NCBI GenBank assembly: GCA_945859605.1
Contig: OX243827.1
Span: forward strand, 26,739,852 to 26,803,851
Direction of reading: 5' to 3'
DNA: 64,000 nt
Source of the DNA: Lumbricus rubellus
Taxonomy: Eukaryota; Annelida; Clitellata; Crassiclitellata; Lumbricidae
Numbering within the stretch: the first letter of the stretch is position 1; each line of letters starts with the position of its first letter. Shown here piece by piece: positions 40,534 to 52,500 of the stretch. A model generated the notes under the pieces. The model ran no database searches and was not told the origin of the DNA. It saw only the letters and a program-made list of their open reading frames with translations. Made by a program: the position numbers and the translations under genes.

Positions 40534-43500
40534 GAATGGGGGCTAACAATTGCACATACAAACAAACAAACACCTCAAGTGTAGGCCTGTCTGATTTGAT
40601 GCGCTCATGAATAAGCCGGTACCCAGCGCTTGACTTTCTAGAGACGCTTTAGAAATCAGGAGTTTACGATTACGATTAGGCCTATGATGTTTGCTTTGAC
40701 TGTGTATGTTTTCAAATCCTACTCCAATAGGAACATAGACGGTTCCACAGACCCCAGACATCTGTTTCTCATATCCACTGTCCTATATGCGTCTAGATTA
40801 TAATAAACTCCTTCAAAGACCGCTCAAGGCGGAAGGAACACACCCTCCCAGCTTGGAGCATCCGCCTCTATGCCTCCACGTTATAATCAGTTCTATCAAA
40901 GGCGGAAGTGTCCGCCCATTCAAGCAGGGATGTCCCAGTTTGAAGATTTGATTAGAAATTCAAACCGATATAGATGCGACTGCAGCAGCAGCAGCAGCAG
41001 TGGCTGATACTTGTAGCATATATGTCAATCTTCTCATACCATATTACTCAGAATCTTAAAATCATAACGCCCACTATCCATGTGAAACTCCTATTGGTGG
41101 ATTGTCAAGCTACAGCAGCCTATTGGAATGAATTTCTATCATTCTGCTTAGCACTGCCTTAATATATGCAGGCTATAATATGAATGCAGTCTTTCACAAA
41201 GAAATTTACATAGGGACAAGTTATAGCTTTTCATATAATTGTCATAGCCGTAGTTTTCAGATCATATATAGGCCTAGCTTATAATCGTAATGCATATGGT
41301 CTAGGCAACATAATCAAATAACATTTATGTCTATTTTAAGACCCTATTTCAAGGTATGTTCAGTTTGTTTTGAGCAAGCATATATGAATAGCAGGCAAAA
41401 TAAATAGGTCTACATGCCGTGCGTAATAGAAATCTATTGAATATGTTAAACGCTTTGTTTTGGACACATAATGAGAAGAGATGGAACAAGCATAGAGACA
41501 GATTTCATCACGTGTTGAGAGTACAAACATATGAATATGTCGAAGAGATGTGTTTTGGAATAGACCTTTGCGCAGATGTATTGAAAGATCGTTTTGACTT
41601 TTCAAACTTATTCCAACAATCACTTTCATTATACATGGATGTTAATTCGAATATGTGCCCGTCTGCGAAAAACTGACCCCTCATAGATCAAATGATGGAA
41701 GCTTTTACTATTCAATGACGTTGTTCCGATCATATGACATCGTACCCATCCCAGGGCAGAACATAACATGTCATGGAATTGGCCAAGGAATCTTTGAGTC
41801 ATTCGATAAAATTTATAGCGAGTAGTTGTATGAGTATCGGTAAAGTGACAAAATAGGCACACCCACACCAAAACATTTTTGACAAATACATTACAAGACC
41901 ACAATGAAATGTCGATTCTAAGGCGCATAGTGAGTGCGTGGTAAGGTTCCTATTCTAAAATTTATCGTGAGTAGATGAGAAAGCACTCTTGAAAAATTTC
42001 ATGAAAGTCTAGTTTATCGTAAGTGGAGGAAGATCTGCATTTTGTCCTCAATTCTATACCTTATCGTGTGCTCAACATTCAAATATTTATTGGTCTTTCT
42101 AGATTCTAGAATCGCTAAAGTATTCTATCTTGGAAGAAATACAAAGACAGTAGGTTGAGAATTTTTTCCAACACAACAAATGAATAATGCAAATGAAAGC
42201 TATAAATGTCTTTCCGCAAACATATGAAATATTCATCAACAATATACAAAGATAAATATTTTAAAATACAGACGCCCAATGTCTTTACTATTCGACAAAG
42301 TGTTGATCAAATATGCACAACATCGCTGACGTTCGACAATCTTTCCAAGCGAACTTATCGTTGACGTTCGACAATCTTGCCAAGCGAACTTAGTCTTCCA
42401 CAATTATATACAAAGTCTTTCCGTATGACGTTTTGCACAATTTACAAAATGGTAGCAAATTTCCGTTTTAATTTCTGTACAATAATTATATACAAGAAAT
42501 ATGCAAGAAATAAATACAAATATTATATACAATCGTTATATACAAGAATTATTTACACTATTGGAGGTGAGGACTAGCATTCAAGCGACACATGGCCGTA
42601 GGAAAGCGAAGAGATATTATCTATCAGATATCTCTTATCGTCGTACGGTGAAAGAGCAGACTTCGAAATTTCGGCGGTGTGAAGTTGATGATGTACACTA
42701 CGAATAGTGAAGAATTTAGCGGTCGTCGTCGATTCACCGAACAGACAGTTTGCGTAATCAGCATGACGAATGTATTTGGCCACGCACGACTTTTTGACAC
42801 CTTTGGCTGTTTTCTTTTCGTAATCCCCAGGAAGTAGCAAACTGTACATTTTTGATCGTAATCCCACAAATTCCAAAGGTGTCTCCCCATTCGACTCGTC
42901 CTTGAACTTACCAATAACTTTCGCATTAGCTTTGCTATGCAGAAAGTGATTGGCGTGGTAGTCGGATGTGTCGTATTCGGACATATTCTGCTGCATGTCC
43001 AAATACACGTCATCCGTGCGGATGTGATAGCACAAACTGTCCGTGTCGGTGAAAAGTAATTTGGCTCTTTCTCCGTACAACTTCTGCACATGATCGTAGT
43101 GAAATCGATACATGTGCAGTTTAGAGATATCTAATATGCTCATGCCAACTTGTCCAGCATCACATCAGACTTTAACATTTTGATAACTGTCACGTCATCA
43201 TTTATGATGTTGAACGACTGAAATGTTGGCCGAGCGATATATCGCTTCGCCTGCCTCTCGTTCGTAACAATTCTAACGTTCAAATGCTTACGATTATTCT
43301 GTAAGCATTTTCCATACGTAGAATTATTTTGTAGTTTGAAGAAATCCTTGTCGAACGAGTTTGTGGCCATCTGTCGCTTAGCGGTGTTGAAATCGATGTA
43401 TGGTTTTAACCATCGAGATTGTCCAAATTCCAAGACTTTGTGAATTTTGGTTATTTTCAGACCCATTGCCAAGTAGAATTTTAAATTGCGATAATGCAAA

Positions 43501-46500
43501 ACGTAATTGTTCTTGGATTTTAAATTTGGAATCAATTTCTGAGTTTTATTGTTGTTAAATTTGATCCCCAATTTGTTGGCTAATTCATTTGCATATGGGG
43601 AAAGCATGTCTTTTGTTACCGCCATCTTCTCAGGAGCGAGCGGGTAGTCATTATGTGAATCATGCAGGTGAGATGGATAGTCCATATCCACCTCGAGAAT
43701 GTAGCCTTTCGAATCATCATCGGATTTCGTCCTTACATCGAAATCTATCCGTTCGTCAGGGGTCAGAAACCGAAACTTGCCAGTCGGTAGCGGTTCACAC
43801 ATGGCGTAACCGTAGAGATTGTTACAATCTAGATACATGATGTAACTATTCTCCACCGTGTCATCATATCCTTGGGCGAGATATGGATTGTTTGCCTTTG
43901 CGTATCGGTTGCTGATCATACTAACCCCACCCCGCATACCTTTCTCGATGCAAAGATATTGCTCAGGATCTGTCATCAATTCCAATGTGACACCGGTCAT
44001 CTTCAGGCATGCATCGAAGCTGAGACCTGGACTTGAAAAATAATGGAGTGCATCCAGCCCATAGTAGTTCAAGGTCATCTTTCGAAATTCCTCGAACACA
44101 TCGGCTAGAAGCACCACATCAGTTTCCAAGTACAGATCGTGGTATTCACGCATAGATCGCATGCCAAATTTTGACCAGATGTCTTTTGCATGTGAATAGT
44201 CTGCATCACTGATGTGTTCATCGGTGAGTCGACTGAAGAACAGATCCTGTGGGGGCAGAGCAGTATCTGACATTCTCTCTGCACTATCCATATATTCATA
44301 TGGGTAGACTCCTTTCCGCAGCAGAAGATTGAATTGCTCGTCGTTCGGACGGAGCCTACGCATATGATGAAATTTGGAATTTCCGTCTTTTGCCAAATTT
44401 TTTACCAAGGTGTCCAAACTGCAGTTCATAAACTGTAGAGAATCCACGAAACGTAACCCGTCAATTTCAAAGGCCAAATATTTCTCCATGTTTGTGGCGA
44501 TAACAAAGACATCCTTGGGAGCGAAAAATCTTGAGAGGTGTTTGAATATTATGTGAGAATCATAACCCTTCAAATTATGGAAGATGACAGGGATTATGTA
44601 ATTCCAGTCATTCTTTGAAGATCTCGATTTCTTAAATTTATATTGTAGGTTGCAATTGTTGCATAGGGCGCAAATGAATTGGCCGGTCACGTGGCAATGG
44701 TGTCTTACTTTGTTATCGCGAGTGAATTTGACGGCGCAAGAAGGGCAATTTGTGCAATTTTCATACGTTTGGTTTTGCGAATTGTTGAGCGGTGCCATAG
44801 GTCTATTCCTGCTCAGAATTTTATTGATTCTAACCTGTTCGGCTTTAAGATGTGTGAAGAATGCATCCGCAACATTGTCACCGCTGTAAACATACGGTCT
44901 TTCGTGATTGAAGCGATCGAAGGTGGAGACGGTCAGACAGCAAAAGCCGCTGGGAGTGTGGGTATCGCAGAAAGTTGTGGAATTCCCGGCTGGAATGTTG
45001 GTCTTGGGCAAGAACGCCTCGAAGTCAGCATAGATCGCGAATCCGATTGGCATCTGGTTTTGGATGTTGGTAAAAGTGCATGTGTTATTGCCAGGAGATG
45101 GATATCGAACATGTTGTACGCCATGAGTGCTGCATTCTGGAATATGGTTTTGCAATCCATTGTTGGTGGTGAAACAGTGGAGGCAGAAAGGACATGGAAA
45201 GGTTTTGTTTGTGCGAGCATTTCGACTGTGTAAAAGGCGTGAAAGATTTCGAATAAGGATGTAATGCCTCCTCTCACCTTCGCTCAACAATAACAGATTG
45301 ACCGTATGCTTGCGGTCACGATGTTGGGATGCATACAAAGGTACAAAAGTATGGTCTTCGTCAGAGTTTATGCAAATAACGTTGACGGCAAAATCCGGAT
45401 TATGCGTTTCAAAAATTGGAATTTGACCAATCTCGATGGGGAATGCTAGTCCATCAGTGTGCAATTCCTGCATATAGGGTGTGTAATTGTTGACACGATG
45501 AGGATTACTACCGGCAGGGTGAGTATGTGCAAGCATACAGTAAAGAAAACATTTATTGTCACTATTCATAATGTTGATAGTTGCTTTTTTATTCGCTAAC
45601 CATTTTGGGGTCGCTATGCATGACGATCCACCGATCGGATCGTATTCGGCCATGTTGATTGTGATGTTGTCTAGGCTGTCGATCGTCCAACCAGATCCAT
45701 CGTTTGTGAAGCTATCTGTGAGTGCGTCGATTCTTGCGACCGCGGCTTCCAATTGATCCTCGATGTTCGATGGATCAAGTAAAATGGATGAGTCCGATTT
45801 GAAGTAAGCAGTTGTAGATCGGGTGCTTCCGTCGGGATTTTGTCGTTCGAAAGCGAAATCTGATGCTATGTACCATTTCACCGGTCTAAAATAAAATATA
45901 AATTAACATATGTACAAACTGATAATCAATATTGATACAATGAACAACATTTTTCTTTTACGGCATAAAGTTCAAATTTGAAAAATAATAGAGACATACC
46001 CCTTTTCGACTAATTGTTGTTCCAATGTTGAAGCGATGTTGTCCTTCAATGCAGCCATCATCATTCTGATGTCTCGTGCGTTTGGAACAGATGGTAAATG
46101 GTGTTGTTGGAATACGTTTCGGACGGATGAACGATTGCGATTGATGGAAGGTCTCGAACACGTGATGCATTGTGCAGAATCATCTTGGAAGAAGTGAGCC
46201 TGCCTTCGTAGATTGCACATGGAGCAAACTCTTCGGTTTGCACATATTTGACACAATCCGGTAGTGTCCAACTTCACTTTTTTATAACTTGAACAATATC
46301 GACAGTATGTGTCCGTTTCTTAAAATATACAAAAACAAAATCCAAACCAAAATTAATTTTCTGCCATAATTTTCTATTCTAATTTCATAAAATTACAAAA
46401 TTCTCAGTGTTTTCAATGTATAAAAATTTCTTAATGTTGGATAGAAATGTAGATCGCAAACGAATTTCTGCTTACTATGCTTTTTCCCACTTGATGTTGA

Positions 46501-49500
46501 CGGCTCATCATCGTCTTCTTCCACACGTCTTTTGGGCGCTGGCGCTTTTCCTCGTTCCAGCCTCCTTGCCTCTTTGTCTTCCATATCATTCGCAACCGTC
46601 ACATTAGAACATTCTGGAAAAAATAACGTGAAAGGATTATAAAAACAAATGACATACAAAATTATTCAAAAAAAAGGAATTATAATTAAAAAGTTGTTAG
46701 AAAACTATAGTTTGGTTCAAGCAAGAGAACCTTTCGTACCTAGATTCGTAGAATCTTGTTGTCGTGATAATTCTTCATCCGATCGGAGACCCCAACGACG
46801 ATCCAGTTCGTCCGTGGCTGATTGAAGTTCAGAATCGGATATGATTCCATCGATAAAATCTATAGATTATACAAAATGAATACAATAACTAAACCCACAA
46901 CAAAAACTGACTACAATTATATAAATAATTCTCTTTTAAATATTTCTAACGACAAAAGACTTTCTTTGTGTAAATATATTTAAGAAATAATATACAACTC
47001 AACTCACTTAAGGTTTTTCCACGATCCAATTTCGAAGCTTCTTCCTGCTCGTAGGATGTTGCATTCTGCAGCAATTCGTCATCCGATGAATCGGTATTTC
47101 TCCGTACTGAACAGATAAAAATGACTTTTGTTTAGCAATGACAACACTTCGAAGGATTGAGTCCATTGAAAATGACGAAATATTTATAAGTTCAACGGAG
47201 GAGAAAATAAAAGAAATAACAAATTACCTAACGTTTGAGCAGGATCCAACTTCTTTGCTTCATGTTGTTCGATGTTTGTGGTGATGCGAAGCAGTTCATC
47301 ATCCGACGATTCTGCTGTCATCCACACTGAAATATAAAATTGTTGCATGCGTAAGTTTCATAATTATTAAAAATTTTATTCTGCTGAAATATTTATAACT
47401 TCATCGCTGTAGAAAATAGAAAAATTATCAAAATACTTTGCACGTATAAAATTTTTTGCAACTAAATTCATTTTTCAGTTCTAAGATTGAAAAGTATGGC
47501 TACGATAAATACCTTTCTCAGTATCCTTTTCAAGTTCTCCTTGACTGTCGAATTCTCCAAGGTCATCACTCGGTATGGGTGCGCAGAATCGAAATAATTC
47601 GTCGAATTGTGAGTCCGTTATAAAATCGTCAGTATCTATAAGATATAAAATATTTGAATAAGTAAAAAGAATATGATAATGTACAATTATAAATAATATA
47701 AAAAGTGTAATGGAATAAAAATTACTTACAAAAATCCATGTTGTCCATATTCCGAAAGTTGAAATATTTCGAAGCGATCTGAAGAAATTCACTTTTCAAA
47801 GTAAGCCTACGAACAGGCTTGTGATGTAGTAGAAGTTCCTGTGAAAATTCCAAGTCGAGTGAAAACGCTACGGATGGGAAAATTTTTTATAATATCAAGC
47901 GCGCAGTGATATGCCAAAGTACTACCTGTTAGGTTGTTCGCCTACGCGCATAGGAAACCTGTTGCGGACTATTTTCTCTTTGTACACGTTGCTGCCGGAA
48001 CTACTTTTTGCACGCTGCACTCTTTTGCACACGTCACTATTTTGCACACGGTATCCACATGTGGTTGTTTAATTATAAAGTTCATATCAGGCAAGGGTTG
48101 GTGGGTGTTGAATTTGGACGAGGGGAGTGCCAGCGGGTGGTCGGCCGCAAGCGTTGGTGGGTGTTGACGCAGCCAAATTGGGAATTTCGATAGGTGAGGG
48201 CCAGCGGGTGGGCGGCCGCAAGCGTTGGTGGGTGTTGAATTTGGTTAGACGAGTGTCAGCGGGTGGGCGGCCGGGCAGCGGCATGTCTTTCGACCTTAAT
48301 TAACAAAAGACATACAAACGCAGACATAGACACATACAAAGACACATATGAACACACGGACAAAATTTGATTGGCTGGCCGACCACGCATATGAATTGAT
48401 TGACAGGCCACTTGTCAATTTGGAGGCTTGCCATTGGTCATGGGCGTGGCTGTTTCAGTATACTAAAACATTGACGTCATAGCCTGTGCCAGTATACTAG
48501 CACAAACAGTCCATTGTTTCAGTTACAACAGTCATACGTTGTTTCAGTTACAACAGTCATTCAACTACTTTTGGTTGATACTACAGTAAGATACTGGCTG
48601 CATTTTTGCAGTTTCACAGCGTGCCGAATTCAAAGGTGCTCCAGTGTTTTTCTTATTCTATTAAAAGACCTTTAAAATCTAAGAGCAATACATGCAAATT
48701 TATATCACTAATTATTATCGTATTAATCACTTACTATTTGCGCTTTCTGATGACCAATAGAACGGCAATGATAATGAAAATAAAAGCCACGACAAAGAGA
48801 AGGGTAAGGAGAATTTTCTTTGTGATGACCGAGTTGAAGTCAGCTACAACAGCAGCGAAAACAATGTCATACTGTCGGTATGCCTAAATGATGTAAACAA
48901 GAGTTTACGCCTATCTTAAAATACCAGTGCAACGCAGCTGACTGCACGGCACAGCGAGTGTACATAATCTTATAATGAGCTAATACAATGAAGCACAACG
49001 TATTAAAATGCATTATAAATTTGATTTTTAAACAAACCTTCTTATAGTATTTCAAATATATTGTTGGAAATCGGAGAACATGACCTTCTCGTGCAGCAGG
49101 AATTGCATACATGTAGGCTATTAGAACGTAGAAGATCTATTAGCCTATAGCATAAACAAGTTTTATATTAATAGTAGAAACCACCTGCTGATGATGCTGG
49201 GAGTGCAGTCGTTTGATCCTCAGCAAAATAAGTTGACAACTTTTGCATCTGAGACGAAGTTGAAACAGTCTTTCTGTCAGTTTCTCGGGCAGTATTGTAA
49301 GCATTGGTCGTGATATAAGTAGTCACGTCAGGAATCACCTTAAATGGAGTTGTAGTCGAGGTGGGCGTGAATGGAGTAGTAGCAATGGGAGTTTGTGTGG
49401 GTATAATGATGGTGGTTGAGCGAGGACTGGAAACTGCTACAGAACTTGAAGGCATTCTCGTTTCTTTTGCAGTTTTTGGTGTTGAATTTGTTGGAACTGA

Positions 49501-52500
49501 TAAAGATGCTGAAAACGATGCCGATGAACTATGGAAACTGACAGTGGTATTAACAGAAAGAGGGACAGATGAGGTGAAATCTTTTGATGTCGAGGGTAGC
49601 AGTTCTCCAGTAACAACTGTTGTGACAGCGCCAGAAGCTTTTTCTTCTGAAAAGTGTAAGACATTAGTGTTATCATCCATGGAGTAAGTCAACTGACATG
49701 ATGTCTAATTTCTATCCAACTTGAATTGATCTTAATCGGACTGGTTGGGAATTAGCTAATTCCTTAAAGGAACACGACGCTTGTTCAGTGGTCATATTAA
49801 ACTATCCAGATATATTATAGGCCTGCACGACGAATTACAATGAATAAAATAATGACACCGGTATATACCAAGAATGGGCCTAATGGTGGCACATCAATAA
49901 TATTATAGCTCACCCAGAGTCTACACTGCCAAAACTCTGAATGCCTAATATTTTCCTGTGAATCTTACTTAAACTTTTCCCTAACAACCTTAGGTCACGC
50001 GATTCAATTTGTGATATGCATCCCGTTATTCGATCCACATGGTTTGGTTAAAACTGTGACAAACGATTTGTCCTGTACTAGCCAATTCGTCATACCGTAC
50101 TCGTCAACGCTTATAAATTTTAGCTGAAATCCCCCGTATAAAGTTTTAAATGGCATGCGTCTTTATTAAAACAGAACCACCTCTTTGGAAACTAATATTA
50201 CACGTATAATGCCGCTGTACTGGTACTGAAATTAAGCTTCTTCTTTTTCTTCTTTAGGTTCTCTGCCAAGCGGCATGTCCAAACGTCCAATGTGAAATTC
50301 AGCTAAGGCAAAATACTTTGCGCTTTCATAGCTCGGCTCTTTCAGAAACAAAAGTTTTCTACATAAAAAAATCTTGATCTGGTCGAAAGTTTAACAACTA
50401 GACAACTTCAAAGCAGTGATCGGCAAACTTGCTATAGTTGTGAAATTAAGTATCAACGTACACTTTTAAAAATTAGGTGAATATGATAGCCAGGTTAACT
50501 GCATGAGCAAGAGTCATGTAGGCCTACATGTCCCATACGCATCTTTGTATGCGGCCACTGGTGAATGCCTATGAATGCTGGCTAATTTAAGAGATTTTAA
50601 TCTCATGCCTGAACGATATGTACAAGGGGGATCCATTCAAACATTGGTCGGTGGTGAAGAATCAAACTCGGCTAGACCACTGAAAAATAAAACGCATCAA
50701 TGTTACAGAGTCGCCATTAGCACCGCGCGCACACGATGACTTGACATGTCTTGGTGATCAACCAGACTTGTAGCGGTAGTGAAAGATAGGTCTATCACCC
50801 GTTAAATTAATGGCAAATGGAACATTTAAAGGCAACGCAGCTATCTGCACGGCATAGTCTAACGTGAAAGTGCACGTAAACATTTAGCCTATAACGAACT
50901 AATCTGTAGAACACACCTTTTTGACAGACAATGGCGTAACTGGTGTTGCAGCTGCAAGTCCTCCATTTACGGTCCACATCACTTACACTACAATCAAGCC
51001 TGCATTGTGGTTTAATGCAAATGCATTGTGTGTCAGGAGCTTCATCGGGATAACCACCTGCCCAATTGGTATATGTGATTGCAGCACCTAATTACAAACA
51101 AAAGAAACATCAAGAAAGTCTTAGAAGATCGCTTTTACCGCCTGTTACATAGTTTCGCTATGTTTTGTATTATTATTCGGAATGGGAGTAATTTATGTAA
51201 CACAAGACTTAAGCTTATCCTCTCAATTGCTTACCATTCCTTTCTTAACAAGCGGTTCTTCTACACACTGACCTATATAATTGGTTTAGTGCTCCAATGA
51301 CCTGTATCGCCCAATGTGCACACAGCACGGGAGGGACTAAGGTCTAAGGTAAGGTCTCCAATGATTTGATGATTCTACATTTCACACGGCGTTCAAATAA
51401 TCGTTCCAACTTCTATTTGAGCAAGAACTATGCTTCGCAGATCCAACTTCCATTTTGGAAAGAACTTGTTTCATCATTCCAACTTCTATTTAAGCAAAAA
51501 CTACGTTTTTCATCCAATTTCCGCTAAAAACGATATTTTTCACCAAAAATTCTTTTTAAGCTATGAACTCTTTCCATCAAACCTACTTCCATTTCAGTAA
51601 AACATATTTTTCATTAGTCCCGCTTTCACGTTACAAGAATTCTTTTCATCAATCTATTTTTACTCAATCACCGCTGGACGAATCGTAAGTAATAAGCAAT
51701 ATTATTAGTAAATTTTAAGTAAATCAATTCAGTTAAATGTTGGCATGTCCATGAATATGCTAGATGAAGGCTACAGGAATGTTTCAGGTCCGTTGATTCA
51801 AGGGTATGACTATGAAAATACATGACCACACCTGTACTGCTCCAATTCCATTTATTTCGGTGAAGTCCAATCCAATATCTTTGGTTGATTGTTAGCCGTG
51901 ACTGAACAGATGTAATCGCATTGAGATCCGTGATAGAGGCCAAGTCTCGTCCCAAACGTAAGCATTCCTTTCGAGCATCGTACCAAGTGGCAAGATCTGA
52001 TCTTGCGTAGTAACTCGTGCCATTTGGTAGGCGAGCTGATTTCGATAACGTAAATATAGCAGTCAAAGTTAAATTAACTCCAGAACAAAAATTCAAAGAC
52101 ATTTCGAGTTGATTTTAAAAGAGCTCAGTGTGATCTAGCATCTCTCTTGATCTTATAATTATATGCCTATTAGCCTATAGGCTAGTTTAGCACGCATGGT
52201 AATAATAATAAAAAATAAAAAAATTATTTTCGTTAATGATGCCTGCAAGACGCACTGCGCTTTACATTTACAAATTATGCAGTAATCTTAATTAAACTTA
52301 ACTACATGTACTAATTGAACAGACAGCTTTACAATTACATGGCGCTAATAGCAGCCTACAAAGCAAATCCGCCCAACGGAGGCTCGAACTCGCTACCTCT
52401 CGCACTCTATGCCAGCGTGTTATCCATTGCACTACCGAACCCCCGCACATAGGGGCAAGACGGGGCACTTGCCCCTCTTGAAAATTTGCGCCCATTTTTA

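Larger units (their letters stand above)
42574..47748 (-). pseudogene. Protein-primed family B DNA polymerase of the Polinton, eight exons, frameshifted
   Basis: Exons: 47730-47748, 47513-47635, 47228-47326, 47008-47106, 46740-46859, 46476-46613, 46000-46318, and 45885 down to 42574. Seven introns have GT/AG ends and matching phase. The N-terminal exons encode acidic repeats, a basic patch and an eight-cysteine zinc-binding segment. The last exon has a C2H2-like finger (CPFCLHCF...H...C..H), exonuclease motifs YADFEAF, FHNLKGYDSH and YLETDVVLLADVF, and polymerase motifs A (YLDCNNLYGYA) and B (NSTYGKC). The frame ends at 43140 and continues in another frame holding motif C (FTDTDS), 42574-43143. 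About 1,400 residues in all. The break separates motif C, so this copy is probably inactive. Confidence 0.85.
38453..48569. mobile_element. Polinton/Maverick-type DNA transposon, 10,117 bp, reduced gene set
   Basis: Bounded by 686-bp terminal inverted repeats starting 5'-AGTAGTTG, with a perfect 6-bp duplication TTTGGT outside. It carries a family B DNA polymerase gene (minus) and a spliced PC4-like gene (plus). A retroviral-type integrase, FtsK-like ATPase, maturation protease and capsid proteins, usual in Polintons, were not found. A SINE is inserted at 40318. The element occupies the intron between the membrane and tail exons of paralog 4. Near-identical repeats imply a recent insertion, but the polymerase is frameshifted, so it probably depended on enzymes supplied in trans. 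Confidence 0.9.

Noticed and set aside
44679..45233. 184-codon plus-strand frame opposite the polymerase
   Set aside because: Antisense shadow of the PolB exonuclease region, no domain, and the minus strand clearly encodes the conserved protein.
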